In this document: positions 24,597 through 33,165 of the stretch, one piece after another
How positions within the stretch are numbered: the first letter of the stretch is position 1
Layout: every line of letters begins with the position of its first letter
Assembly: GCA_964544965.1 (NCBI GenBank)
Contig: CAZJED010000010.1
Location: 1 to 33,165 of the forward strand
Length of the DNA stretch: 33,165 nucleotides
Direction of reading: 5' to 3'
DNA from: UBA11869 sp964544965
Lineage (GTDB): Bacteria; Pseudomonadota; Gammaproteobacteria; Eutrophobiales; Eutrophobiaceae
Translations under genes and position numbers: made by a program
The notes under the pieces: model-generated
What the model was told of the DNA's origin: nothing
Databases searched by the model: none
What the model saw: the letters and a program-made list of their open reading frames with translations, nothing else

Positions 24597-27404
24597 ATGA
24601 AGAACTATAAAGATACATTAAATTTACCAAAAACAGATTTTCCAATGAAAGCAAATCTTGCTCAACGCGAACCTGAGGTATTAAATAATTGGAAAGAGAA
24701 TAATTTATATAAGAAGATAAGGAAAAAGCGTAACGGCAATAAAAAATTTATTTTGCATGATGGTCCGCCATATGCAAATGGCGATATTCATATAGGCCAT
24801 GCTGTTAATAAAATTCTTAAAGATATTATTATTAAGTCGAAAGGTTTTTGTGGATTTGATGCTCCCTATGTCCCTGGCTGGGATTGTCACGGATTACCGA
24901 TTGAATTACAGGTTGAAAAAAAAATTGGAAAAGCTGGTGCAAAAGTTGAGCCTAGAGTTTTTCGTGATGCATGTCGTGAGTATGCTTTAAAACAGGTAGA
25001 CAAACAAAGAGCTGATTTCGAACGCCTTGGAGTGCTTGGTGATTGGGAGAAACCCTATCTGACGATGAGTTATGATTCCGAAGCAAACATTATTCGGGCG
25101 CTTGGTAAAATTATTGAGGAAGGTCATTTACATAAAGGTGTTAAGCCGGTTCATTGGTGTATTGATTGTTGTTCGGCGTTAGCAGAAGCCGAGGTTGAGT
25201 ATCATGAAAAACAATCACCATCAATTGATGTTCGATTTCATGTTAATAAATACAGCGAGTTACTTAAAAAATTTAATATAGAGAAAAATGTTGATTCTAT
25301 TTCTGTTGTAATTTGGACGACAACACCATGGACTTTGCCTGCAAATCAGGCTGTTGCCCTACACCCGGAAAATAAATATGCATTAGTCTTAATTGATGAT
25401 GAAATATTAATCATAGCTGATGAATTACATAAAACTGTATTAAATCGTTATGGTTTAACAGACTATGAGGTTTTAGCAAACTGTTTTGGTTCAGAATTAG
25501 AAGGTTTGAAACTCAAACACCCCTTTTACGAACGAATTATTCCTGTTGTATTGGGCGATCATGTTACATTTGAAACAGGTACTGGTGCAGTACATATTGC
25601 CCCAGGGCATGGACAAGACGATTACATGGTTGGGCAAAGATATAATTTACCCGTTGATAATCCAGTCGCTGATAACGGATGTTTCGTATCAGATACAGAA
25701 ATATTTTCCGGTCAACATGTATTTAAAGCTAATGCTTCTGTGATTTCTGTTCTTGAAGATAATAATAATTTATTACTACAAGAAACTATAAAACATAGTT
25801 ATCCGCATTGCTGGCGTCATAAGACACCGATAATCTTCCGAGCGACCCCACAATGGTTTATTAGCATGGAGAATAATGGGTTAAGAGAACAAGCATTGAA
25901 TATAATTAACGATATTAGTTGGGAGCCTTCGTGGGGGAAAGAAAGAATATACGGAATGATTGAAAATCGTCCCGATTGGTGTATTTCCAGACAACGCACC
26001 TGGGGTGTTCCGATCCCTATTTTTATTCACCGGGAAACTCAAGAATTACACCCGGAAACATCTGAAATTATCTTAAAAGTTGCTGAAATTGTAGAACAAA
26101 AAGGCATTAATGCTTGGTTTGATTTAGATGCGGCTAAAATACTCGGAAATGATTCTGAAAATTATATGAAAGTAACGGACACGCTCGATGTTTGGTTCGA
26201 TTCAGGCGTCACTCATGATACGGTATTGCATAATGATGAGCGTCTAACTTATCCCGCCGATCTTTACTTGGAGGGATCAGATCAACATCGTGGTTGGTTC
26301 CAATCTTCGCTTTTAACTTCTTTAGCAATAAATAAAGATCAAAAACCTTATCGTTGTGTTGTAACACATGGTTTTACTGTGGATGCTACTGGCATGAAAA
26401 TGTCAAAATCAAAGGGTAATGTTGTTGCCCCGCAGAAAGTTATGAATGTTTATGGCGCGGATATTTTACGTCTTTGGGTTGCCGCGACAGATTATCGATC
26501 TGAAATGAATGTATCGGACGAAATACTAAAAAGAATAGCAGATGCATATCGACGGATCCGCAATACTTCTCGATATCTTTTGTCAAATTTAGATGATTTT
26601 GATCCGAATAAAAATAGTATTGGTTTCTCAGATATGCTGGATTTAGATAAATGGGTTTTTGAACATGCTATAGATTTGCAAAAAGAAATTATCAAAGCTT
26701 ATGGTAAATTTGAATTTCACCTAATCTATCAATTATTACACCAGTTTTGTGTTGTTGAAATGGGGGGATTCTACCTTGATATAATAAAAGACAGGCAGTA
26801 CACAACGGGGAAAAATAGTCTAATTAGGCGATCGGGGCAAACGGTTATGTACCATTTAATACAAATGCTGGTCAGATGGTTAGCGCCAATTATGAGTTAT
26901 ACCGCCGATGAAATATGGAAGTACATACCAGGAGATAAAAATACTTCAGTTTTTTTAGAGGACTGGTATGAAAATGAAGCAGGGGATGCGGATTCAAAAT
27001 CAAGGAAAGCACGCTGGGAAACTATTATTTCAGTTCGTGACGAGGCAAACAAGCAATTTGAAAAATTGCGTAATGACGGAGTAATTGGATCTTCATTGGA
27101 TGCTGAAATTAATATTTACTGCAATAAAGATTTATTTAACGAACTTAATTTTGTTAAAGACGAGTTAAAATTCGTCTTAATTTCATCGATTGCCAAAATT
27201 TATCCACTGGATAAACGTATTAATGAAGCATTAGAAACAGATATTCCAGATTTGTTTATTTTTGCAAAACAATGTGAGCATGAAAAATGTGTGCGTTGTT
27301 GGCATAGACATGAAAGTGTTGGCACAAATGATTCATATGAAACATTATGCTCACGTTGTTTTGAAAATGTTACAAAGGACGGTGAAGTTAGATTATATGC
27401 TTAA
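24597..27404 (+). CDS. ileS: Isoleucyl-tRNA synthetase
   Basis: A 935-residue class I synthetase with the signature HIGH at residues 65-68 and KMSKS at 601-605, both intact. The editing (CP1) domain lies between, with TTTPWTLPANQA. A C-terminal zinc site is formed by C898, C901, C918 and C921. The length and zinc-binding tail match the bacterial IleS type found in E. coli. It sits in the ribF-ileS-lspA run, 15 bases before lspA. Confidence 0.98.
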   Translation: MKNYKDTLNLPKTDFPMKANLAQREPEVLNNWKENNLYKKIRKKRNGNKKFILHDGPPYANGDIHIGHAVNKILKDIIIKSKGFCGFDAPYVPGWDCHGLPIELQVEKKIGKAGAKVEPRVFRDACREYALKQVDKQRADFERLGVLGDWEKPYLTMSYDSEANIIRALGKIIEEGHLHKGVKPVHWCIDCCSALAEAEVEYHEKQSPSIDVRFHVNKYSELLKKFNIEKNVDSISVVIWTTTPWTLPANQAVALHPENKYALVLIDDEILIIADELHKTVLNRYGLTDYEVLANCFGSELEGLKLKHPFYERIIPVVLGDHVTFETGTGAVHIAPGHGQDDYMVGQRYNLPVDNPVADNGCFVSDTEIFSGQHVFKANASVISVLEDNNNLLLQETIKHSYPHCWRHKTPIIFRATPQWFISMENNGLREQALNIINDISWEPSWGKERIYGMIENRPDWCISRQRTWGVPIPIFIHRETQELHPETSEIILKVAEIVEQKGINAWFDLDAAKILGNDSENYMKVTDTLDVWFDSGVTHDTVLHNDERLTYPADLYLEGSDQHRGWFQSSLLTSLAINKDQKPYRCVVTHGFTVDATGMKMSKSKGNVVAPQKVMNVYGADILRLWVAATDYRSEMNVSDEILKRIADAYRRIRNTSRYLLSNLDDFDPNKNSIGFSDMLDLDKWVFEHAIDLQKEIIKAYGKFEFHLIYQLLHQFCVVEMGGFYLDIIKDRQYTTGKNSLIRRSGQTVMYHLIQMLVRWLAPIMSYTADEIWKYIPGDKNTSVFLEDWYENEAGDADSKSRKARWETIISVRDEANKQFEKLRNDGVIGSSLDAEINIYCNKDLFNELNFVKDELKFVLISSIAKIYPLDKRINEALETDIPDLFIFAKQCEHEKCVRCWHRHESVGTNDSYETLCSRCFENVTKDGEVRLYA

Positions 27405-27419
27405 TATAAAGGGTGCTTT

Positions 27420-27893
27420 ATGTTTAGATGGTTAACATTTTCAGTAGTAATTGTTATTTTAGACCAAATAACAAAATTTTTTGCAGTCCAATTCCTAGTT
27501 CTTCACGAACCAAAATATATCTGTGACGGATTAAACCTCACTTTGATGTATAACACGGGCGCAGCATTTAGTTTTTTAAGTGATGCCGGAGGTTGGCAAC
27601 GTTGGTTTTTTATAGGTGTTTCTTGTCTTGTCAGCATCATAATCATTATATGGATGTACAACACGCTAACAAAAAGCCGATGCTTGCTATATTCATTGTC
27701 TTTTATACTTGGCGGTGCATTAGGTAATTTGTGGGATAGGGTTACTCTTGGGTATGTTGTAGATTTTATTGAGGTTTATTATGAGAACTTATATTGGCCA
27801 ACATTTAATATTGCAGATTCATCAATTACAATCGGCGCCATCCTCTTAATTTTAGATACTTTATTGATTAATAGCGCAAAGAACAAATTGTAG
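27420..27893 (+). CDS. lspA: Lipoprotein signal peptidase (signal peptidase II)
   Basis: A 157-residue membrane aspartyl protease with four hydrophobic segments. The catalytic aspartates are Asp115 (in GYVVDFIEVY) and Asp133 (in FNIADSSITIG), and the conserved YNTGAAFSFL and GNLWDRV motifs are present. It removes signal peptides from prolipoproteins in the inner membrane. In most relatives an fkpB gene lies between lspA and ispH, but here there are only 70 bases. Confidence 0.96.
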   Translation: MFRWLTFSVVIVILDQITKFFAVQFLVLHEPKYICDGLNLTLMYNTGAAFSFLSDAGGWQRWFFIGVSCLVSIIIIIWMYNTLTKSRCLLYSLSFILGGALGNLWDRVTLGYVVDFIEVYYENLYWPTFNIADSSITIGAILLILDTLLINSAKNKL

Positions 27894-27963
27894 TGTACTA
27901 AGCATATTTTTTTTATAATAGAACTTTAATATGTATTTAATATCAATATTTTAGGTGTTTTGA

Positions 27964-28920
27964 ATGCAGATATTATTGGCAAATCCACGGGGTTTTTGTG
28001 CTGGCGTTGACCGGGCAATTGAAATCGTTGAAAGAGCGTTGGAATTATTCGGGGCACCTGTATATGTCCGTCACGAGGTTGTGCATAACAAATATGTGGT
28101 TAATTCACTTCGTCACAAAGGCGCTATTTTTGTTGAGGAGCTTGATGAAGTACCTGACGAGTCAACGGTTATCTTTAGTGCGCATGGGGTATCAAAAGCA
28201 GTTCGTGATGTAGCTTCGCAGCGAGGGTTAAGGGTTTTTGATGCGATATGTCCGCTCGTAACCAAAGTCCATATGGAGGTGGGTAAATATCAGGACGAAG
28301 AAAGGGAATGCATTTTGATTGGGCACGAGGGTCATCCTGAGGTTGAAGGCACAGTTGGTCAATATCAGCCAAAATCAGGTAAGGGCGGAATGTATATTGT
28401 CGAGTCAGTTGAAGATGTAATGAAACTAAACGTAAACAACCCGAATTTTTTAGCTTTTGTTACACAGACAACATTGTCAATGGACGATACATATGAAGTT
28501 ATCAATGCATTAAGAAAGCGATTTCCAAAGATTGACGGACCAAAAAAGAAAGACATTTGCTATGCAACACAAAACAGGCAGGATGCGGTAAAGAAATTAG
28601 TAAAAGAATGTGATTTGATTTTAGTTGTTGGTTCACCTAATAGCTCTAATTCTTCACGATTAATGGAAATATCTCAAAAGGCAGGAGTACCAGCATACTT
28701 GATTGATGATGCAACAGAAATCAAAGACGAGTGGCTAGACAAAAAAGAAAATATTGGATTAACAGCAGGTGCATCTGCCCCTGAGATTCTAGTAGAAGAA
28801 GTTATAAAGAAATTAAAAATAATAGGTGCTTCAATAGTTAAAGAATCACCGGGCATTAAGGAGAGCGTTGTTTTTTCTTTACCAAGAGAATTAATAAAAC
28901 AAACCAAAGAGACAGCGTAG
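27964..28920 (+). CDS. ispH: 4-hydroxy-3-methylbut-2-enyl diphosphate reductase
   Basis: A 318-residue iron-sulfur enzyme. The three cluster cysteines are Cys12 (RGFCAGVDRA), Cys96 (DAICPLVTKVH) and Cys199 (DICYATQNRQ). The substrate-binding HEGHPEVEGT and GSPNSSNSSRL are intact. It makes isopentenyl and dimethylallyl diphosphate, the last step of the MEP pathway, so it supplies ispB and, through farnesyl diphosphate, the hopanoid genes of this window. AGGTG lies 7 bases before the ATG. Confidence 0.97.
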   Translation: MQILLANPRGFCAGVDRAIEIVERALELFGAPVYVRHEVVHNKYVVNSLRHKGAIFVEELDEVPDESTVIFSAHGVSKAVRDVASQRGLRVFDAICPLVTKVHMEVGKYQDEERECILIGHEGHPEVEGTVGQYQPKSGKGGMYIVESVEDVMKLNVNNPNFLAFVTQTTLSMDDTYEVINALRKRFPKIDGPKKKDICYATQNRQDAVKKLVKECDLILVVGSPNSSNSSRLMEISQKAGVPAYLIDDATEIKDEWLDKKENIGLTAGASAPEILVEEVIKKLKIIGASIVKESPGIKESVVFSLPRELIKQTKETA

Positions 28921-28957
28921 AATCTTTTACATCATAGTAAGAGGCAATAATCATACT

Positions 28958-28989
28958 TTCTTAATCAGGAGTACAACTGATATTAAGAA
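28958..28989. repeat. Imperfect hairpin between ispH and thiO
   Basis: TTCTTAATCAG (28958-28968) pairs with CTGATATTAAGAA (28977-28989) around an 8-base loop, with a 2-base AT bulge. No T run follows on the plus strand, so it is not a standard terminator. It may be a weak terminator for the ispH transcript or an operator for thiO. The gap of 105 bases holds nothing else recognisable. Confidence 0.25.
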
Positions 28990-29025
28990 GAAAAACTCTA
29001 TCAATAATTATAATTCATTATTTAT

Positions 29026-30123
29026 ATGAAATACGATTATATTGTCATCGGTGGCGGTGTTATTGGTATGACAACTGCAAGAGAAATTGCAATTCGTGGT
29101 GCAAGTGTTGCAATTTTAGATCATCAGTTATTTGGTAACGAAGCATCAAGAGCAGCTGGTGGAATTTTGTCACCTATGCGTCCCTGGATCGAAAATCAAG
29201 ATTCCATAATTCTTTCTGAACATGCAAAAACGTTATACTCAGATTTTACTTCCAGTCTAAAAAATGAAACAGGTATTGATTCTGAATATGTTAAATCTGG
29301 TTTAGTCATTATTAATAAAAAACATGCCCAAGAGACTAAAAATTGGGCTTATAAAAATAAAATTCATTTTTCAGATGAAACAAATGTAAATCACTCAAAG
29401 ATTAATATTCCAGAATATTCTATTTTGCTTCCGGAAATATTTCAGGTGAGACCACCGTTATTACTAAAAGCATTATACAAAAGCCTAAAGAATCTTGCTG
29501 TCAATCTATTTGAAAATTCTAAAATTTCGCATATAGGAGTAAATGATAATAAGTTTGAATGCATAACATTAGATAACGATAAAAAAATATTTGCAGATCA
29601 TCTTATCTTTACAACAGGCGCGTGGAGCAAACTTTTATTAAATTTTATAAATAAGGATGCTGATGTAAAACCGATACGCGGACAAATAATCTGCATTCGA
29701 TCAAATAATCTTATTACAGACAAAATTATTTTAGATGGTGGTTATTATTATATCCCAAGACTCGATGGCAATATTCTTCTAGGAAGCACTATAGAAGATG
29801 TCGGTTTCGATAATGAAACTACTGATATAGCTAGAAATCAATTGCTTGATTGGGGGTATTCTATAATTCCCGAATTAGCACAGTCAGAATTTATCGGTCA
29901 CTGGTCTGGTTTACGCCCAGCAACTAATGATGGCAAACCCATTATTGGCTCAGTCCCCGATTTTAAGAATATTTATATCAATACGGGGCATTTTCGAAAA
30001 GGAATATTACAGGCTCCCTCATCAGCCAAATTGCTAACGGATTATTTGTTTGATAAACCTTCTTTCATGGATATTAATGGTTTTAGTCTAAAACGTTCTA
30101 TTAATACAAAAAAAATAGCCTAA
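29026..30123 (+). CDS. thiO: FAD-dependent glycine oxidase ThiO
   Basis: A 365-residue DAO-family flavoprotein. The N-terminal dinucleotide-binding motif GGGVIG is at about 8-13, with ASRAAGGILSPMRPW next to it, and the C-terminal FAD contact is GLRPATNDGKPIIG followed by NTGHFRKGILQAPSSA. ThiO oxidises glycine to iminoglycine for the thiazole ring of thiamine. No other thiamine gene is in the window. The His in NTGHFRKG and the absence of a membrane-associated domain favour ThiO over D-amino-acid dehydrogenase DadA. Confidence 0.88.
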   Translation: MKYDYIVIGGGVIGMTTAREIAIRGASVAILDHQLFGNEASRAAGGILSPMRPWIENQDSIILSEHAKTLYSDFTSSLKNETGIDSEYVKSGLVIINKKHAQETKNWAYKNKIHFSDETNVNHSKINIPEYSILLPEIFQVRPPLLLKALYKSLKNLAVNLFENSKISHIGVNDNKFECITLDNDKKIFADHLIFTTGAWSKLLLNFINKDADVKPIRGQIICIRSNNLITDKIILDGGYYYIPRLDGNILLGSTIEDVGFDNETTDIARNQLLDWGYSIIPELAQSEFIGHWSGLRPATNDGKPIIGSVPDFKNIYINTGHFRKGILQAPSSAKLLTDYLFDKPSFMDINGFSLKRSINTKKIA

Positions 30124-30172
30124 TAGATGATAATCACTCTTATTTAGACTCCACTTTACTGCGAGCTTCTAA

Positions 30173-30178
30173 TATAAT
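30173..30178 (+). promoter_or_regulatory. Possible -10 element of the Fur/Irr-like gene
   Basis: A perfect TATAAT lies 7 bases before the first possible ATG (30185), with only a poor -35 (TCCACT, three of six matches) 17 bases upstream. If real, transcription would start at about 30185, making the mRNA leaderless or favouring the internal ATG at 30221. TATAAT is common by chance in DNA this AT-rich. Confidence 0.3.
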
Positions 30179-30184
30179 GTCTGA

Positions 30185-30631
30185 ATGAAATATGATTTAG
30201 ACGAACAGGATTATACAAAAATGAGCAAGAGATCTGCCTTTAAAGTCCTGTCTTCATTAGATATAAAACCGACAAGTCAACGCATTGATATAGCAAATAT
30301 TATTTTTCGTAAAGACCAACATCTTTCAGCTGAGGATATTATTATGGTGCTTAATAATAATGGCAGCACAATTTCTAGGGCAACTGTATACAACACACTT
30401 AATTTATTTGCCCAAAAAGGACTTGTCCAGCGTGTGGTCATTGATTCTTCAAAAATCTATTATGACTCCAAAACAACACCACATTCTCATTATTACAATA
30501 CAGATACTGGTGAAATTTCAGACTTTGAATTTGAGAATGTAAGGATTAGCCCATTACCGAAATTACCTGAAAATACATTACAGGACGGCATAGATATAGT
30601 TGTTCGTATTAAAAATTCCAAGAAAAATTAA
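30185..30631 (+). CDS. Fur-family regulator, Irr-like, without cysteines
   Basis: A 148-residue protein with the Fur winged helix (KPTSQRIDIANIIF, then ISRATVYNTLNLFAQKGLV as recognition helix, split ISRATVYNTL / NLFAQKGLV) and a dimerisation domain with the metal ligand region PHSHYYNTDTGEI. It has no cysteine at all, so the CxxC structural zinc site of Fur, Zur and PerR is absent. This matches the Irr-like branch, some members of which sense haem or iron status. The start is uncertain: ATG 30185 has no ribosome binding site, while ATG 30221 (MSKRSAFKVLSSL) has AGGA 10 bases upstream and would give 136 residues. Likely an iron or peroxide responsive repressor; targets unknown. Confidence 0.85.
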   Translation: MKYDLDEQDYTKMSKRSAFKVLSSLDIKPTSQRIDIANIIFRKDQHLSAEDIIMVLNNNGSTISRATVYNTLNLFAQKGLVQRVVIDSSKIYYDSKTTPHSHYYNTDTGEISDFEFENVRISPLPKLPENTLQDGIDIVVRIKNSKKN

Positions 30632-30684
30632 AAAGTTTTAGATAAATAATAATAAATTTAAGGAAATCATAAAAAGAGGTCATC

Positions 30685-31956
30685 ATGAAATTAGAAACTA
30701 TAGCAGTTCACGGCGGATATTCACCTGAACCTACAACGAAAGCAGTAGCTGTTCCAATATATCAAACAACATCATACGCCTTTGATAATACTCAGCATGG
30801 CGCTGATTTATTTGATTTGAAAGTCGAAGGCAATATCTATACACGTATTATGAACCCAACAACAGCGGTTCTTGAGCAACGCGTTGCAGAGATGGAAGGT
30901 GGTATTGCAGCTTTAGGATTATCATCTGGCATGGCTGCTATCAATTATGCAGTTCAGACTATTGCTGAATCTGGTGATAACATTATCTCAACAAGCAGTT
31001 TATATGGCGGCACATATAATTTATTTGCGCATACATTTCCTCAATTGGGGATAGAGGTACGTTTTATTGATGCTCCAAATTATGAGGAGATATCAAAATT
31101 AGCAGATGACAAAACAAAAGCAGTTTTTTGTGAGTCTATCGGTAATCCTGCCGGCAATGTGGCTGATCTTGGAAAAATTTCAGAGCTAGCCCATAGCGCG
31201 GGAATTCCTGTTATTGTTGATAATACTGTACCAACACCATATTTATGTCGTCCTTTCGAACATGGCTGCGATATTGTTGTACATTCATTAACAAAATATA
31301 TGGGTGGGCATGGTAGTAATATTGGCGGTGTTCTCGTTGATTCAGGTAAGTTTCCATGGGCTGAACATGCGAGTCGTTTTAAAAGATTAAATGAACCAGA
31401 CCCATCCTATCATGGTGTTGTCTATACAGAAGCTTTGGGACCAGCTGCGTACATCGGTCGTGCCAGAGTTGTTCCATTAAGAAACACTGGTTCAGCAATA
31501 TCACCAATGAATAGTTTTATGATTCTTCAGGGTATTGAGACGTTACCTGTCAGAATGGACCGGCATTGTGAGAATGCAATTGAAGTAGCTAATTATCTTT
31601 CAAAACACGATAAGGTGGAGTGGATTCGATATGCGGGACTTTCTGATCATCAGGATTACAAATTACTAAAAAAATATTGTGATGGTAAGGCCGCCGGAAT
31701 ATTGAGTTTTGGTATTAAGGGTGGTGTAGAAGCAGGCACAAAATTTATCGATGCACTCGAATTAATTACGCGTCTTGTTAATATCGGTGATGCAAAATCA
31801 TTAGCCTGTCATCCAGCGACAACAACGCATAGACAACTGTCTCAAGAAGAACTTGCGAAAGCAGGCGTGTCTGATGAACTTGTCAGATTATCTGTGGGCA
31901 TTGAACATATTGATGATTTATTGAGCGATATAGAGCAAGCTCTAACAAAAGCGTAA
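30685..31956 (+). CDS. metY: O-acetylhomoserine sulfhydrylase
   Basis: A 423-residue PLP enzyme of the Cys/Met metabolism family. The PLP lysine is Lys204 in HSLTKYMGGHG, with YTRIMNPT and SSGMAAI upstream and the C-terminal SVGIEHIDDLLSDI. Length and the SLYGGTYNLF motif fit MetY-type O-acetylhomoserine (thiol)-lyase, which makes homocysteine directly from sulfide. They fit less well with MetB/MetZ, which are about 390 residues. AGAGGT precedes the ATG by 5 bases. It lies 53 bases after the Fur/Irr-like gene on the same strand. Confidence 0.93.
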   Translation: MKLETIAVHGGYSPEPTTKAVAVPIYQTTSYAFDNTQHGADLFDLKVEGNIYTRIMNPTTAVLEQRVAEMEGGIAALGLSSGMAAINYAVQTIAESGDNIISTSSLYGGTYNLFAHTFPQLGIEVRFIDAPNYEEISKLADDKTKAVFCESIGNPAGNVADLGKISELAHSAGIPVIVDNTVPTPYLCRPFEHGCDIVVHSLTKYMGGHGSNIGGVLVDSGKFPWAEHASRFKRLNEPDPSYHGVVYTEALGPAAYIGRARVVPLRNTGSAISPMNSFMILQGIETLPVRMDRHCENAIEVANYLSKHDKVEWIRYAGLSDHQDYKLLKKYCDGKAAGILSFGIKGGVEAGTKFIDALELITRLVNIGDAKSLACHPATTTHRQLSQEELAKAGVSDELVRLSVGIEHIDDLLSDIEQALTKA

Positions 31957-31995
31957 GTTAGATAATTTTTCATTTCAATTTGGTTGTATATTTAT

Positions 31996-32472
31996 ATGCA
32001 ATTATTTCCTATTGTTATTTTTTTATTATTCCTCTCTTTAGCTTGCTCTCAATCTAATGACCCAAAGTACTATTTTGATAAAGGACAATATAAGAAAGCA
32101 CTTATATTGTGGAAGCCGCTTGCGAATAGTGGCAATTTAGTTTCACAGAATTATCTTGGGATTCATTATTATTTGGGATTGGGCGTTGAAAAAAATTTAG
32201 AATTAGCAAAAAAATGGTACGAAAAAGCAGCTTCACAAGGTTTTGCCGATGCTCAATATAATCTTGGCGTTATGTACATGAATGGCGAACTTGTTGAACA
32301 AAATTTTTTAACTGCCTCGATGTGGTTCTATGCGGCATCTGAGAATGGCAATGAGAATGCAAAGAAAAGGATTGATGGTTTACTTAACGATGATAAATTA
32401 TTTCCGAATCAATATAATCACGCAAAAACTTTAGCAGAAGAATATTTAACTGCTAAAGATTTAAGTAAATAG
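31996..32472 (+). CDS. Sel1-repeat (TPR-like) exported protein
   Basis: A 158-residue protein with an N-terminal signal (MQLFPIVIFLLFLSLACSQS) and at least two Sel1-like repeats (for example NYLGIHYYLGLGVEKNLELA, then KKWYEKAASQGFADAQYNLG, then VMYMNGELVEQN). The cysteine in LSLAC could be a lipidation site, but the residue before Ala is Leu, which departs from the usual lipobox. Such repeats form helical scaffolds for protein contacts, often in the periplasm, and no specific role can be given. ATG 31996 is preferred over TTG 31984, which would add four residues before the signal. Confidence 0.78.
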   Translation: MQLFPIVIFLLFLSLACSQSNDPKYYFDKGQYKKALILWKPLANSGNLVSQNYLGIHYYLGLGVEKNLELAKKWYEKAASQGFADAQYNLGVMYMNGELVEQNFLTASMWFYAASENGNENAKKRIDGLLNDDKLFPNQYNHAKTLAEEYLTAKDLSK

Positions 32473-32501
32473 CATAAATTTCCCACACCTTGATATGAGC
32501 C

Positions 32502-32521
32502 AGATCTGTTTAAGATCTTTT
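32502..32521 (+). terminator. Weak hairpin-T-tract after the Sel1 gene
   Basis: AGATCT (32502-32507) and AGATCT (32513-32518) pair around a GTTTA loop and run into TTT at 32519-32521. The stem is only six pairs and A+T-rich, so termination would be inefficient. It lies 30 bases after the Sel1-repeat gene, where a terminator is expected before gdhA. Confidence 0.28.
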
Positions 32522-32716
32522 AGCTTCAGTTAACCCAATAAACAACTTTTTCTTCATCAGCCATTGAATTTAGGCACTTGGGAGATTATCGTAGGGGGTA
32601 GCTTATATATAAAAAAGATAAGAAATATATAAATAGTAAGAAAAATTAATAAAAACAATAATATAGAAGAAATAAAACAATAAAAATAGCTAAGCACGAG
32701 AAAGGGGAGAGGCTCC

Positions 32717-33165
32717 ATGTCCAAATCAAAAGTAAGTTCAGCAAAATCAAAAGAATATTTCACTCGTTATATGGAAGGCGTGGAAAAACGTAATCCCGGT
32801 GAGCCTGAGTTTGTGCAGGCAGTTTATGAAGTTGCATCGACGATCTTTCCGTACATTGCCGACAAACCTATTTACCATGAAATGCAGATTTTAGAACGTA
32901 TGGCAGAGCCTGAGCGTGTAGTTTCTTTTCGTGTGCCGTGGACTGATGATGAGGGAAACATCAGAACTAATCGAGGATGGCGTGTTCAATTTAATAGCGC
33001 AATTGGTCCGTATAAAGGAGGATTGCGTTTTCACCCCTCAGTCAATCAAAGTATTCTCAAATTTTTAGGTTTCGAACAGACATTTAAAAATAGTCTGACC
33101 GGATTGCCAATGGGCGGCGGTAAAGGCGGAGCGAATTTCAATCCAAAAGGAAAATCCGAGCTTGA
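32717..33165 (+). CDS. gdhA: Glutamate dehydrogenase, 5' part (cut by window edge)
   Basis: 149 codons of the family-50 type NADP-linked glutamate dehydrogenase, beginning MSKSKVSSAKSKEYF. The substrate loop GPYKGGLRFHPS (Lys100) and the catalytic Lys136 in PMGGGKGGANF are intact. The whole enzyme should be about 450 residues, so two thirds lie beyond the window. It aminates 2-oxoglutarate to glutamate. GGGGAGAGG at 32704-32712 is a strong ribosome binding site. The 244 bases upstream hold a weak hairpin and a purine-rich AT stretch, with no convincing promoter. Confidence 0.95.
   Translation, partial: MSKSKVSSAKSKEYFTRYMEGVEKRNPGEPEFVQAVYEVASTIFPYIADKPIYHEMQILERMAEPERVVSFRVPWTDDEGNIRTNRGWRVQFNSAIGPYKGGLRFHPSVNQSILKFLGFEQTFKNSLTGLPMGGGKGGANFNPKGKSEL

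Noticed and set aside
32569..32592. Possible sigma-54 site (TAGGCACTTGGGAG) upstream of gdhA
   Set aside because: The GG is present but the GC element 12 bases downstream is missing (AT instead).
32557..32763. Minus-strand hydrophobic frame before and across the gdhA start
   Set aside because: It is the antisense of the purine-rich gdhA leader; poly-Phe/Ile content follows from A-rich DNA, and gdhA has a strong ribosome site.

Overview
The window is AT-rich (roughly one third G+C by eye) and reads as the chromosome of a Gram-negative bacterium, most likely a gammaproteobacterium. The right half carries the order ispB / rplU-rpmA-obgE-proB / rpsT / murJ-ribF-ileS-lspA-ispH, which is the arrangement known from Pseudomonas-type gammaproteobacteria. 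The genus cannot be named from the sequence.

Left half (about 1-17500): a hopanoid (bacterial triterpenoid lipid) locus. A seven-gene minus-strand operon runs from squalene synthase (8997) through squalene-hopene cyclase, HpnG, a PhyH-type oxygenase, the RND-like transporter HpnN and a CDP-alcohol phosphatidyltransferase to HpnA (163). A second minus-strand group runs from an HpnL-like membrane protein (15974) through HpnI, HpnJ and HpnK to another CDP-alcohol phosphatidyltransferase (10680). Between the two groups lie plus-strand genes for an Sfp-type phosphopantetheinyl transferase and a class I methyltransferase. To the right of HpnL lie a third CDP-alcohol phosphatidyltransferase and an outer-membrane beta-barrel protein. 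Together these predict squalene to hopene, side-chain processing by HpnG, attachment and remodelling of an aminosugar to a cyclitol ether by HpnI/K/J, and delivery to the outer membrane by HpnN. HpnH, needed for adenosylhopane, is not in the window. The unexplained part is the set of accessory enzymes: three related phosphatidyltransferases and one dioxygenase woven into the hopanoid operons.

Middle (17584-21900): octaprenyl diphosphate synthase, divergent from the rplU-rpmA operon, which has a near-consensus promoter and a strong terminator. Then come obgE and proB, and the minus-strand rpsT with its own promoter. The obgE frame is broken near codon 45 by what looks like an 8-base loss.

Right (22064-33165): murJ, ribF, ileS, lspA and ispH (with no fkpB), then thiO, a cysteine-free Fur/Irr-like regulator, metY, a Sel1-repeat protein and the 5' part of gdhA, cut by the window edge.

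Two gene models need correcting by eye. hpnK must be extended upstream to a CTG codon overlapping the hpnJ stop, and obgE must be read across a frameshift. No tRNA, rRNA, CRISPR array or insertion sequence was seen, and no gene-free stretch exceeds 300 bases.
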